DNA from: Lachnospiraceae bacterium UBA7205 | GTDB lineage: Bacteria; Bacillota; Clostridia; Lachnospirales; Lachnospiraceae | DNA length: 61,150 nt | Reading direction: 5' to 3' | NCBI GenBank assembly: GCA_002490665.1 | Contig: DKUL01000018.1 | Coordinates: forward strand, 1-61,150 | Shown: positions 8,318 to 16,970 of the stretch, piece by piece | Layout: each line of letters begins with the position of its first letter | How positions within the stretch are numbered: position 1 is the first letter of the stretch | Translations under genes and position numbers: made by a program | The notes under the pieces: generated by a model | The model's input: the letters and a program-made list of their open reading frames with translations, nothing else | What the model was told of the DNA's origin: nothing | The model's database searches: none

Positions 8318-8976
8318 AGCTCCTCCTTCAGTGCCTGCAATAACTCTTTGATTCTCTCAGCTTCCATTTTCATGCTGACCTGATTGACAATCATCCGCGC
8401 GGAAAGCGGACATATTTCCTCCAGAACTTCCAGTCCGTTTTCCTTTAAGGTAGACCCTGTCTCGACAATATCAACAATCACATCGCTAAGCCCGACAATC
8501 GGTCCTAATTCAACCGAACCGTTGAGCTTAATGATATCCACCGTCTGATGCTTCTGGTTATAAAAATAATCCTTGGCAATCTTTGGGTATTTGCTTGCCA
8601 CACGTATCATCTCATGGTGCTGTAAAAGCTCTTTTGCGGAGGATGGTCCGCAGACACACATGCGGCATTTCCCAAATCCGAGGTCAAGCACTTCATACAC
8701 CCTTCTGTTTTCCTCCAGAATCGTGTCGCTTCCGACAACACCGATATCGGCAGCGCCATATTCTACATAAGTAGGCACATCCGGACCCTTTGCAAGAAAA
8801 AATTTCAGCTTTAAGTCTTCATTTACAAAAATCAGTTTTCTGGAACCTTTATCTTTCATTTCTTCACATGTGATACCCACCTTCTCAAGCAGTTCCAGCG
8901 TTTTGTTTGCCAGCCTTCCCTTGCCGAGCGCGAAGGTGAGGTATCTCATATCCTGCGTTACTTTATTCATCATCAT
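8314..8976 (-). CDS. hisG: ATP phosphoribosyltransferase catalytic subunit, short form
   Basis: First enzyme of histidine synthesis, joining ATP and PRPP. At about 220 residues it is the short HisG lacking the C-terminal regulatory domain, so it needs HisZ, encoded directly upstream. Motifs: FALGKGRLANKTLELL at the start, AADIGVVGSDTI, and the PRPP loop DIVETGSTLKENGL. The exact start is uncertain: three Met codons stand in a row after a weak GGGG, and MRYLTFALGKG ten codons later is the other candidate. Confidence 0.95.
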   Translation of the reverse strand: MMMNKVTQDMRYLTFALGKGRLANKTLELLEKVGITCEEMKDKGSRKLIFVNEDLKLKFFLAKGPDVPTYVEYGAADIGVVGSDTILEENRRVYEVLDLGFGKCRMCVCGPSSAKELLQHHEMIRVASKYPKIAKDYFYNQKHQTVDIIKLNGSVELGPIVGLSDVIVDIVETGSTLKENGLEVLEEICPLSARMIVNQVSMKMEAERIKELLQALKEEL

Positions 8977-8985
8977 CCCCCATTT

Positions 8986-10167
8986 TTATAGAAATATGAT
9001 CTCGGAAAAATAGTTCTCCTCAGCAAATTTCGTATAATGTTCCTTGGCTTTTTCACATTTCATCAGCACCGCATGGTAACCCTGTTCCCTGTATTTGCGC
9101 GCCTTTGCAACCGCTTCCCCAAAATCAGCCGAGTACACAAGCAATAGATTTTTATTCTCAAGTTCCGGACAAAGCTTTTGTCTCGTGAGTGCCGATACCA
9201 GGTCGTCAATGATAACGACAAAACCGGTTGCCGGCGCAGACTTTCCGAATTGTTTTAACAGGCTGTCATAGCGTCCGCCCTTTGCGATGGCGCTTCCTGC
9301 CTGATAGGTATATGCACTGAAAATTACTCCTGTGTAATAATTGTATTTGCTAACCATTGCAAGGTCAAAGGAAATGTACTTCTCTACGCCGTATATTTTT
9401 AACAGCTCATAAACCTGCTTCAAGCGTTCAATTGCCTTTTGGGAGCGGGGATTGTCGGCATATTCCAGCGCCTTGTCCAATATGTCATAGGAACCGAACA
9501 GACTGTTTACGCCCAAAAGCGCTTTAATGGATTTTTCCGGTATATTCTTACCAGCCAGAAGCTCATGCGTGCCAAATTCATTCCTGTTTGATATGAATTC
9601 GCGCAGTGCCAGCTCCGTTTCCTCGTCAAGCGACGCGTTGGCACATAATCCTTTGAAATAGTCAATCTGTCCTACGGAGACCTGAAAATCCTGTAGTCCG
9701 GAATTCAGGAGCGCTTCCACAAGCATTGCTATCATTTCTGCATCTGCCTCGGGCGAGCCATCCCCGATAAGCTCTGCCCCCATCTGGGTTGTCTCTTTCA
9801 GCTTCCCCTGCAAATTGTTTGTGTTGATAAAATTGTTGCCGGAATAACAAAACCGAAGCGGAATCGTCTCGTCCATAAAGTATTTGGCAGCGCATCTTGC
9901 AATGGATGGCGTAAAATCAGGTCTTAGTACAAGCGTATTCCCTTCTTTGTCAAAGAACTTGTACAGCTCCTTGGAGGGCGTTGTTCCTATTTCACGGCTG
10001 AAAACATCGAAAAATTCAAATGTAGGCGTCTGGATGTCCTGATATCCGTAACTATGCAGCTTATCACCAAACAGTCTCTGGATGTTTTGTTTGACTGCAT
10101 ATTCCTTTCCATAGATATCACGCACTCCTTCCGGCGTATGTACAAGTCTTTTTCCCATAAAATCCAT
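8986..10167 (-). CDS. hisZ: ATP phosphoribosyltransferase regulatory subunit (HisRS paralogue)
   Basis: HisZ resembles class II histidyl-tRNA synthetase but charges no tRNA. It binds short HisG and gives activity and histidine feedback. Seen here are HTPEGVRDIYGKEY, LRPDFTPSIAR, the class II core, and YYTGVIFSAY with GGRYDSLLKQFG. At about 393 residues with a shortened C-terminus it is not a full HisS, and it sits next to short hisG. Start: MDFMGKRLVHTPEG at 10167 follows GGAGG at good spacing; the longer frame to 10197 does not. Confidence 0.93.
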   Translation of the reverse strand: MDFMGKRLVHTPEGVRDIYGKEYAVKQNIQRLFGDKLHSYGYQDIQTPTFEFFDVFSREIGTTPSKELYKFFDKEGNTLVLRPDFTPSIARCAAKYFMDETIPLRFCYSGNNFINTNNLQGKLKETTQMGAELIGDGSPEADAEMIAMLVEALLNSGLQDFQVSVGQIDYFKGLCANASLDEETELALREFISNRNEFGTHELLAGKNIPEKSIKALLGVNSLFGSYDILDKALEYADNPRSQKAIERLKQVYELLKIYGVEKYISFDLAMVSKYNYYTGVIFSAYTYQAGSAIAKGGRYDSLLKQFGKSAPATGFVVIIDDLVSALTRQKLCPELENKNLLLVYSADFGEAVAKARKYREQGYHAVLMKCEKAKEHYTKFAEENYFSEIIFL

Positions 10168-10243
10168 GATTGACCTCCATTGCATTTGCTTTAGCATATT
10201 AACGTGCTAATTCGTTATCAGATTAGCATAGCGCATTAACCGA

Positions 10244-10272
10244 AGTATACACTTTTTTATCTTATGTGTCAA
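10244..10272 (-). promoter_or_regulatory. Sigma-A promoter of the hisZGDB operon
   Basis: On the minus strand TTGACA (10267-10272) is followed by 17 bases and TATACT (10244-10249). The -35 overlaps the recU stop. The roughly 70-base leader before hisZ has a small TGCTAAT/ATTAGCA hairpin. It is too short for a T-box and lacks its conserved sequence, so I see no histidine-specific control element. Confidence 0.85.
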
Positions 10273-10811
10273 CTATTACAGTCTCTTTCATTCAAATCAA
10301 GCTGTATCATGTCCAGATACGGCACCATCTGCCCGCTTTTGTGTTTCATAAAATAGTTGTCTTTCAGCTCTTCTATCCGGAAACTTTTTCTCCCGCCGTT
10401 TTCCATCCGTTCCCAGAAAATATTCAGCTCCCTTATACTCATATAGTACATAATATCGCGCGCCGTAAAATAAATCAGAAAAAAAGCGATGCCGTCCTGC
10501 CTGTCAAAGTCCCTCATAAACTGTACCTGGTGTGGATGTATTTTTTGGAGTGCAAATAAATCAACCGCACATTCTTTTGCATCGAAACAGACCGGGACTC
10601 CCTGGACGACACCAATATAGTCAACCGTACTTTTCTGGTCAAAGTAGGCAAGTGTAATATGTCTTGTCTCCTTGTCAATCGTGATTGGCGTAATCGGTGT
10701 CGGAACCTTCTGGATAAGAGCAAGCCCGCTGTCCCGGTACTTTTCGTTTGTCATATTGACCATTTCTTCCAGAAGCGAACCGCGCAGTCCGCGCGAATTC
10801 CATGTCGGCAT
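10269..10811 (-). CDS. recU: Holliday junction resolvase RecU
   Basis: Firmicute-specific Holliday junction endonuclease acting with RuvAB in recombination and chromosome segregation. The 180-residue protein shows NSRGLRGSLLEEMVNMTNEKYR, KVPTPITPI, the active-site block STVDYIGVVQGVPVCFDAKE, and HPHQVQFMRDFDRQDGIAFFLIYF. The start MPTWNSRG follows GGAGGGG. It shares a strand with the pseudouridine synthase upstream, four bases away. ruvAB lie elsewhere in the window at 43-44 kb. Confidence 0.94.
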   Translation of the reverse strand: MPTWNSRGLRGSLLEEMVNMTNEKYRDSGLALIQKVPTPITPITIDKETRHITLAYFDQKSTVDYIGVVQGVPVCFDAKECAVDLFALQKIHPHQVQFMRDFDRQDGIAFFLIYFTARDIMYYMSIRELNIFWERMENGGRKSFRIEELKDNYFMKHKSGQMVPYLDMIQLDLNERDCNS

Positions 10812-10815
10812 GTCT

Positions 10816-11829
10816 TTACCCCTCCCTCATCAGTCTGTAAAAAGTATCAGGAACCGGGCATTCCACCACCATGCCGGATGTCTGTGTAAACGCCTGGTTC
10901 TGCGTGGAGGGAAACACAAGTTTATGTGCGTGCAGCATCTGGCCGTGCACTCCTTTTTTGGCATACTCTTGATTGACGGCTGCACTGCCATACTTGCCAT
11001 CCCCTATGATGGGGTGCCCAAGCGAAGCCAGATGGGCACGTATCTGATGCGTTTTCCCCGTAAAAAGCTGTACCTCCATAAATGTCATGTCAGGGGCTGT
11101 ATGTATGGCATGAAATGCAGTGTCAATATATTCCGCCTTATGTTTCAAGGACGCAGGTACATCCCTTTCCCTGGAGAAAACAGTCACTTTATTTTGTGCA
11201 GTGTCTTTATATAAATAACCTGTAACATGCCCATTAATATTAGCGGCTCCGGAAACGATGCAGTAATAATATTTTTCCAGCGATTTATCCTTGATAATAC
11301 TGCTTAAGTACTGGCTTCCGGCAAGTGTTTTTCCACATATGACCATTCCGGATGTGTTCCGGTCAAGCCGGTTACAGACAGATGGTTTAAACGTTGAGAG
11401 CGTTTCTGCCGTAACAGACTTCCTGAAAAGCAGATATCCTGTCAGCCACTCATTGACACTGATGTCCTCCGGCTTTGATTTCTGTGAAAGAATCCCGGCA
11501 GGCTTATCGACAATCAGGATGTTGTCATCCTCATATAGTATCCGCAAACCATTCAGTTTTTGGTAAGCACGTTCATAGGGCGCAATGTCTGAATGATAAT
11601 CCATGGACTTGCCGCCAAATTTTTCAAACGTCTCGTCTGCCAGGAAAAGCTTCACTTCATCATTCAAAAAAAGTATTTCCTTTCCATCCGCTTTCTTTCC
11701 ATTTAACGTAATATTCTTTTTGCGAAGCATTTTATAGATAAAGCTATCTGGTGCATCTTTTAACAGCTTTTTCAGATACTTGTCAAAACGCTGTCCTTCT
11801 TCATTTGTAGCAATCTTGGTTAAAATCAT
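10816..11829 (-). CDS. RluA-family 23S rRNA pseudouridine synthase
   Basis: Converts specific uridines to pseudouridine in large-subunit rRNA. An N-terminal S4-like RNA-binding part (GQRFDKYLKKLL, then NITLNGKK) precedes the catalytic domain with ILIVDKPAGILSQ and the active-site motif CNRLDRNTSGMVICGKT, which contains the catalytic Asp. KTHQIRAHLASLGHPIIGDGKYG follows. The start at 11829 (MILTKIATNEEG) has GGAGC upstream; a longer frame to 11865 would overlap the next gene. The target position within rRNA cannot be read from sequence. Confidence 0.92.
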   Translation of the reverse strand: MILTKIATNEEGQRFDKYLKKLLKDAPDSFIYKMLRKKNITLNGKKADGKEILFLNDEVKLFLADETFEKFGGKSMDYHSDIAPYERAYQKLNGLRILYEDDNILIVDKPAGILSQKSKPEDISVNEWLTGYLLFRKSVTAETLSTFKPSVCNRLDRNTSGMVICGKTLAGSQYLSSIIKDKSLEKYYYCIVSGAANINGHVTGYLYKDTAQNKVTVFSRERDVPASLKHKAEYIDTAFHAIHTAPDMTFMEVQLFTGKTHQIRAHLASLGHPIIGDGKYGSAAVNQEYAKKGVHGQMLHAHKLVFPSTQNQAFTQTSGMVVECPVPDTFYRLMREG

Positions 11830-11848
11830 AATACGAACGCTCCATTTG

Positions 11849-12415
11849 CTAAAGAGAAATATCACACAACAGCGTTAAAATTTCTGTCTCTTTTTTGCCG
11901 GATTCCAGCTCCTGAAGCTGTCCCAGTCTTTCCATGAATCGTGACTGTTCGTGAAATACCTTGACAGTTATGTTCTTAATGCTGTTCTGTTTCAAAATGC
12001 CCTTAATGTGTTCCTCGCAGGCTGCCACATCACAGTCCTGAAACTCCGTATAGCCTATCAGGCTGCCTCCGCGCACGGCAAAGCAATTTACGGCAAAATT
12101 TTTTTTGTACGAAGTCAGATACAAGCTGTAAATAACAGGGATTTTTCCTGCTCTTTTGGAGATTTCCTCATAGGTATCCTGACTGAACTTTGGTATTTTG
12201 AGATACATCACAACAGCCACAAGGCTCTTGCTTGATGGAAGCATGCCAAGAACAGCAACAATTGTCAGCAGATTTTCCTTTTGACCGGTAGAAAAATAAC
12301 CCAGCAAAAACACTGCAATTGAAATCAGAAAATATGCCGCTGTGCGGATAATCACCCGCCTGGTTTCATAGGGCGGATATCCATAATCCCCCTTCTTTTT
12401 CCTTTGTATCTTCAT
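11849..12415 (-). CDS. Conserved membrane protein of unknown function
   Basis: I do not recognise the family. The 188-residue protein begins with a basic tail (MKIQRKKKGDYGYPPYETRR), has two membrane spans at about residues 25-44 and 50-72, and then a soluble domain of about 115 residues on the same side. That domain ends with many charged residues and no catalytic motif I can name. It lies between an SDR gene and the RluA-type synthase on the same strand, 19 bases before the latter, so it is probably co-transcribed. Confidence 0.75.
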   Translation of the reverse strand: MKIQRKKKGDYGYPPYETRRVIIRTAAYFLISIAVFLLGYFSTGQKENLLTIVAVLGMLPSSKSLVAVVMYLKIPKFSQDTYEEISKRAGKIPVIYSLYLTSYKKNFAVNCFAVRGGSLIGYTEFQDCDVAACEEHIKGILKQNSIKNITVKVFHEQSRFMERLGQLQELESGKKETEILTLLCDISL

Positions 12416-12451
12416 ATGAATCCCCCATTCCTGCCAGAATGCATAAAGCTT

Positions 12452-13213
12452 TTACTTTAAAAACCGCATCAGTTCCAATATAACGCTGTGTGGAAGTATC
12501 TTTGCCGCGGCTTCAAAACTCTTAATCCATGCGCCATATACGGATTTTTCACGCCTATGGTAGGAATCTTCGATTGCTTTTTCAACTACCTGGTCTGCGC
12601 GGACGAGCGTGAGCTTTTTGACGGCAAGCGTACTGCCTGTCTTTTCTGCAATGTCAAAAAACGGCGTGTCGACAGGTCCCGGGCATACGGCGGTCACATA
12701 GATTTTCCTTGTCCGCAATTCCTGATTCAAAGCCCTGGAAAAACTGTACACATAGGATTTGGTTGCCGCGTATACTGCAAAATTAGGCTGTGGCAGGAAT
12801 GCGGCGCTTGAGGCAAGCTGTATGATTCTGCTGTTTTTCTTCATATAAGGAAGACACAGATATGTCATCTGCGTCAATGCCCTGCAGTTGACATCTATCA
12901 TGCCAAGCTCGCCGCCAATATCAGATTTTGAAAAATCCCCCATAATGCCATATCCTGCGCTGTTGACAAGCATGCGGATTACCGGCTTTTCATCAGAAAG
13001 CAGTCTTTTCAGCCGCTCTATATCGTTGTCATTTGTTACATCCATGTCAAGAACACGCGTGGGATGCTCGAGATACTGTGCCACTTCCAGCATTTCTTTT
13101 TTCCTGCGTGCAATCAGCCATATCTCATCAATATTGTGAAAAACATTGTCCAGCTGCAAAGCAAATTCTACGCCCATACCAGAGGACGCCCCTGTTATTA
13201 AAATGATGTTCAT
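12452..13213 (-). CDS. Short-chain dehydrogenase/reductase (SDR)
   Basis: Classical SDR of 253 residues with a Rossmann fold and NAD(P)-binding motif TGASSGMG at residues 7-14, LVNSAGYG, and catalytic YAATK with an upstream Ser in LASSAAF. The C-terminal part has the substrate loop (VCPGPVDTPFFDIAEKTG). The substrate is unknown; close relatives are often annotated only as short-chain dehydrogenases of the DltE/YqjQ type. The start follows AAAGGAC. Confidence 0.88.
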   Translation of the reverse strand: MNIILITGASSGMGVEFALQLDNVFHNIDEIWLIARRKKEMLEVAQYLEHPTRVLDMDVTNDNDIERLKRLLSDEKPVIRMLVNSAGYGIMGDFSKSDIGGELGMIDVNCRALTQMTYLCLPYMKKNSRIIQLASSAAFLPQPNFAVYAATKSYVYSFSRALNQELRTRKIYVTAVCPGPVDTPFFDIAEKTGSTLAVKKLTLVRADQVVEKAIEDSYHRREKSVYGAWIKSFEAAAKILPHSVILELMRFLK

Positions 13214-13237
13214 GTGATAGTCCTTTCAGCTTTATTT

Positions 13238-15196
13238 TTAAGTTTTCTTTTTGTGCGTGTTTCGGATCGTTTTTTTCTTTGTGTGCCTATCGTTTTCCTT
13301 GCATTTATTCCTATTATTACATTTTTTGGAAAATTTATCAGTTCCCTTTGCCTTTTGTGATTTTGGCATCTGTTGAAACGCCTCACCCGCCAGCTTTCTG
13401 GGCTTAATCAGGCACTTTTTGTCAAAGCCGATTAAATCCTCCCTGCCTGCAAGCTTTAGCGCTTCCCGCACAAGCTCATAATTTTTGGGATTGCGGTACT
13501 GAATCAGTGCACGCTGCATTGCCTTTTCATGCGGATTTTTGCATACATACACGCGCTTTGTCGTCACAGGGTCGATTCCGGTATAATACATGACCGTTGA
13601 CATCGTTGAGGGTGTCGGATAAAAGTCCTGTACCTGCTCCGGCATATATCCGATATCCCGCAAATATTCCGCCAGCGCTACGGCTTCCTTGATGGTGGAA
13701 CCCGGATGTGACGACATCAGATAAGGCACCAGAAACTGGTTTTTACCGATTTTTTGATTCAGTCTATGGTATTTTTCCGTAAAAGCTTCATAGACTGAAT
13801 TTTCTGGCTTGCCCATCCTGGACAGAACGGCATCACTAATATGCTCTGGTGCAACCTTAAGCTGTCCGCTGATATGATGTTCGACAAGCTCCCTGAAAAA
13901 AGTATCATCCTTATCCAGCATAAGGTAATCAAAACGGATTCCGGAACGCACAAATACCTTTTTTACATTCGGAAGGCTGCGGAGCTTTCGCAGAAGCGAC
14001 AAATAATCCGAATGCGTCACTTCGAGATTGGGACATGGCTCTGGGCACAGGCATTGCCGGTGCTTGCAGACTCCGGCACGAAGCTGCTTCTGGCACGAGG
14101 GCTGCCGGAAATTAGCTGTCGGACCGCCCACATCATGAATGTATCCTTTGAAATCCTTATCCCGTGTGATAAGCTTTGCTTCCTCAATAATGGACTCATG
14201 GCTCCGCACCTGTACCGTGCGTCCCTGATGGAACGTAAGGGCACAAAAATTACATCCGCCAAAACATCCGCGGTTGCTTATCAGGGAAAACTTTATCTCC
14301 GAAATAGCCGGAACACCGCCGAGCGGCTCATAAGACGGATGATAGGTGCGCTGGTACGGCAGTGCATACACATCATCCATTTCCTGCATGGTTAGCGGCG
14401 CCTGCGGAATATTTTGCACGACATAAACACCATTTGGGTATGGCTCTATCAATGTCCTGCCGTTGAATGCATCCGTATTGTCATATTGTATCTTAAAACT
14501 TTTCGCATATAATGTTTTGTCGGAAACCATGTCATCATAAGATGGCAGAAGCTCATAGTCGTAAAGACCTGAAATATCCTTGGTTTTATATACAGTACCA
14601 GCAATAAAGGAAATGTCCTTTACGGCGATTCCGCTGTTTAGCGCATCCGCTATCTCGACAATGGACTTTTCCCCCATTCCATAGGAGATTAAATCTGCCT
14701 GGCTGTCGAGCAGTATCGAGCGCTTAAAGGAATCAGACCAGTAATCATAGTGCGCCATGCGCCGGAGGCTTGCTTCAATTCCTCCAATAATAATCGGGAT
14801 GTGCCTGTACTTTTTACGGATAAGATTGCTGTATACGACGGTGGCATGATCGGGTCTCATATAAGGTTTTCCGCCGGGTGTATAGGCATCCGTCTCGCGA
14901 TGCTTTTTGGATACATAATAATGATTCACCATGGAGTCCATATTTCCGGAGGATACCAGAAACCCAAGGCGCGGCGCACCAAAAACTGCAATACTGTCAT
15001 CATTTTTCCAGTCCGGCTGTGATATGATTCCGACGGTATAACCATGGGATTGAAGCAGGCGCGTGATAATAGCATGCCCGAAGGAAGGATGGTCGACATA
15101 GGCGTCCCCTGTGACATAAATAAAATCCAGCTGGCTTACGCCAAGTTCCCTTACTTCTTCCGCCGTTATTGGAAGAAAACCATTCGCAAGTGACAA
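13238..15196 (-). CDS. YgiQ family radical SAM protein
   Basis: Conserved radical-SAM enzyme of unknown substrate. The cluster motif is NRGCFGGCNFCALTFHQGR (C-x3-C-x2-C). The N-terminal part holds IIIGGIEASLRRMAHYDYWSD, and further Cys residues follow (CQKQLRAGVCKHRQCLC). The C-terminal tail of about 50 residues is very basic (Lys/Thr/Asn rich). It starts at TTG (15196), reading MSLANGFLPITAEE, with GGGAGG eight bases upstream; no in-frame ATG fits. Confidence 0.9.
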   Translation of the reverse strand: MSLANGFLPITAEEVRELGVSQLDFIYVTGDAYVDHPSFGHAIITRLLQSHGYTVGIISQPDWKNDDSIAVFGAPRLGFLVSSGNMDSMVNHYYVSKKHRETDAYTPGGKPYMRPDHATVVYSNLIRKKYRHIPIIIGGIEASLRRMAHYDYWSDSFKRSILLDSQADLISYGMGEKSIVEIADALNSGIAVKDISFIAGTVYKTKDISGLYDYELLPSYDDMVSDKTLYAKSFKIQYDNTDAFNGRTLIEPYPNGVYVVQNIPQAPLTMQEMDDVYALPYQRTYHPSYEPLGGVPAISEIKFSLISNRGCFGGCNFCALTFHQGRTVQVRSHESIIEEAKLITRDKDFKGYIHDVGGPTANFRQPSCQKQLRAGVCKHRQCLCPEPCPNLEVTHSDYLSLLRKLRSLPNVKKVFVRSGIRFDYLMLDKDDTFFRELVEHHISGQLKVAPEHISDAVLSRMGKPENSVYEAFTEKYHRLNQKIGKNQFLVPYLMSSHPGSTIKEAVALAEYLRDIGYMPEQVQDFYPTPSTMSTVMYYTGIDPVTTKRVYVCKNPHEKAMQRALIQYRNPKNYELVREALKLAGREDLIGFDKKCLIKPRKLAGEAFQQMPKSQKAKGTDKFSKKCNNRNKCKENDRHTKKKTIRNTHKKKT

Positions 15197-15229
15197 TGCA
15201 TTGTCCTCCCTTTTCGTATTAGAAAATAA

Positions 15230-15943
15230 TTATATGTTGCTTTTTAACTGCGTAATTTCGTTTTCTGTCAGGGGTCTGTAAGCGCCTTTGGACAGGTCAG
15301 AATCCAGGGACAGGCCTCCCATGGAAAGCCTTTTCAAATAAGTAACAGAACCACCGACTGCCTGAACCATCCGTTTTACCTGATGAAACCGTCCTTCCGT
15401 AATCGTAAGTTCTATGGTATAGGTACAATCTGACTGTGATATGAGCCGGACCTTTGCCGGGCTGGTAGGTTCTTCATCACCGATATCCACTCCTGTTTCA
15501 AGCATATGAATCCTGGCAGCATCTATCGTTCCGGAGCACTCTGCATAATACGTTTTTTCCACATGCTTTTTGGGGGAAAGCAGATTGTGTGCAAGCTCGC
15601 CGTCATTTGTTATCAGTAAAAGTCCCTCCGTGTCCTTGTCAAGCCGCCCGACCGGAAACAGATTTTTCCCACGTGCATCAGGAAGCAAATCCATCACTGT
15701 CGTGTCATGGGAATCTTTTGTTGCCGTAACTACATTCATCGGCTTATGAAGCATATAATAATAAAAGCTTTGGTAGGTAACCCTTTTGCCCATATAGAAA
15801 ACGCTGTCTGCATTTTCATCCAGTTTATAATCTGGATTTTTAATGATGCATCCGTTGACAGAAACATTGCCTTTCTTGATGCAGTCCTTTACCTGACTCC
15901 GTGTCCCAAGCTGCACATCGCATAAAAATTTATCCAGTCTCAT
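15230..15943 (-). CDS. RsuA/RluB-family rRNA pseudouridine synthase
   Basis: Pseudouridine synthase of the RsuA/RluB/RluF group. The S4 domain is at residues 1-60 (MRLDKFLCDVQLGTRSQVKDCIKKG). The catalytic motif is GRLDKDTEGLLLITNDGELAHNL, and EGRFHQVKRMVQAVGGSVTYLKR comes near the end. The RsuA type would act on 16S U516 and the RluB type on 23S; sequence alone does not settle which. GGAGG precedes the ATG. It diverges from the ylbJ-like gene. Confidence 0.92.
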   Translation of the reverse strand: MRLDKFLCDVQLGTRSQVKDCIKKGNVSVNGCIIKNPDYKLDENADSVFYMGKRVTYQSFYYYMLHKPMNVVTATKDSHDTTVMDLLPDARGKNLFPVGRLDKDTEGLLLITNDGELAHNLLSPKKHVEKTYYAECSGTIDAARIHMLETGVDIGDEEPTSPAKVRLISQSDCTYTIELTITEGRFHQVKRMVQAVGGSVTYLKRLSMGGLSLDSDLSKGAYRPLTENEITQLKSNI

Positions 15944-15991
15944 CTTCTGCCTCCAAGCATAAGGTATTGTCAGATATACATAATTTTACTG

Positions 15992-16020
15992 GCATATCTA
16001 TAAAATATAATAAATACAAT
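15992..16020 (+). promoter_or_regulatory. Candidate sporulation sigma-E promoter of the ylbJ-like gene
   Basis: GCATATC (15992-15998), 14 bases, then AATACAAT (16013-16020). This matches the sigma-E pattern (kmATATT, N14, CATACAnT) at all but two positions. ylbJ of Bacillus is in the sigma-E regulon. The region is AT-rich, so chance matches are possible, and the promoter would leave a leader of only about 8 bases before the ATG at 16035. Confidence 0.42.
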
Positions 16021-16034
16021 CCATGGTGCGGTCT

Positions 16035-16967
16035 ATGCTGCTGAAAACGCTATTATATCTTCTGCTTATTATTATCATTTTAAGTAATCCTGATGCCACA
16101 TTCCGATACGCCTATGAGGGGTTGTACCAATGGGCTGCCAAAATGGTTCCGACACTCTTTCCCTTTATGATGATAAGCTCCATCATGGTATACAGTGGCG
16201 CTGATTTGGAACTAGGGCATATGCTCACACGCATCTTAAAGAAAATATACAGGTACAGCAGTTATGGTCTTTATGCCATATTTATGGGGTTTTTCTGTGG
16301 ATTTCCAATGGGCGCGAAAGTCGTGAGCGACCTGTTGGAAAAAAATAAGTTAAATAAATCAGAAGCCAACACCCTTCTGGCTTTTTGCAACAATATCGGT
16401 CCTGCGTATTTTATGGGAATTATCATACCGATACTGCACGAATGCGGATACCACAATACCATATTGTTTGTGTTTGGCATGTATGGGATTCCGGCTGTTT
16501 ATGGAGCAGCATTAGGGTATCTGCATGCTTCCAGAAACACGCTGGCGAAAATCCAATATTCTGATAATATTAGTCCGTCCCCGGAGACTCCGACGCTATC
16601 CCTTGCATCCACACTCAAAAAATCCTGTATTGACAATACACAGGCTTTAATTGTACTTGGCGGTTATATCACATTTACCAATGCGTTCCGCATCCTCCTT
16701 GATTTCATGCCCCTGTCAGCCAACCATAAAAATATACTGTCAAGCTTTCTGGAAATCATCGGCGGCGTCCAGGCAATTTACACGACAACTCTTTTACCCA
16801 GTCAGAAGGTGTTCTGGATTATGACCGCATTGTGCTTTGGCGGTGTCTCCTGTATCATGCAAACCAGCAGCTTTCTGGAAAAATCAGGGCTGTCCATCGG
16901 TCACTATTTAAAGCACAAGTTTATCATTACAGTGATTTCCGCCGCGTATTATCTCCTTATAATATAA
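16035..16967 (+). CDS. Sporulation integral membrane protein, YlbJ-like (nucleoside-recognition fold)
   Basis: Polytopic membrane protein of about 310 residues with many hydrophobic segments and the GFFCGFPMGAKVVSDLLEKNKLN and FCNNIGPAYFMG motifs shared by YlbJ and spore-maturation nucleoside-gate proteins. YlbJ is needed for a normal spore cortex in Bacillus; the transported or sensed ligand is unknown. I chose ATG 16035 (MLLKTLLYLLL) because the candidate promoter would start transcription after ATG 16023; a longer start at 16023 remains possible. It is one of the few plus-strand genes. Confidence 0.78.
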   Translation: MLLKTLLYLLLIIIILSNPDATFRYAYEGLYQWAAKMVPTLFPFMMISSIMVYSGADLELGHMLTRILKKIYRYSSYGLYAIFMGFFCGFPMGAKVVSDLLEKNKLNKSEANTLLAFCNNIGPAYFMGIIIPILHECGYHNTILFVFGMYGIPAVYGAALGYLHASRNTLAKIQYSDNISPSPETPTLSLASTLKKSCIDNTQALIVLGGYITFTNAFRILLDFMPLSANHKNILSSFLEIIGGVQAIYTTTLLPSQKVFWIMTALCFGGVSCIMQTSSFLEKSGLSIGHYLKHKFIITVISAAYYLLII

Positions 16968-16970
16968 ATA

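Noticed and set aside
10168..10243. T-box riboswitch before hisZ
   Set aside because: The leader is only about 70 bases and lacks the T-box sequence and antiterminator.
13238..13400. Basic C-terminal tail of YgiQ as a frameshift
   Set aside because: YgiQ proteins commonly have a variable, lysine-rich end, and the frame continues smoothly.
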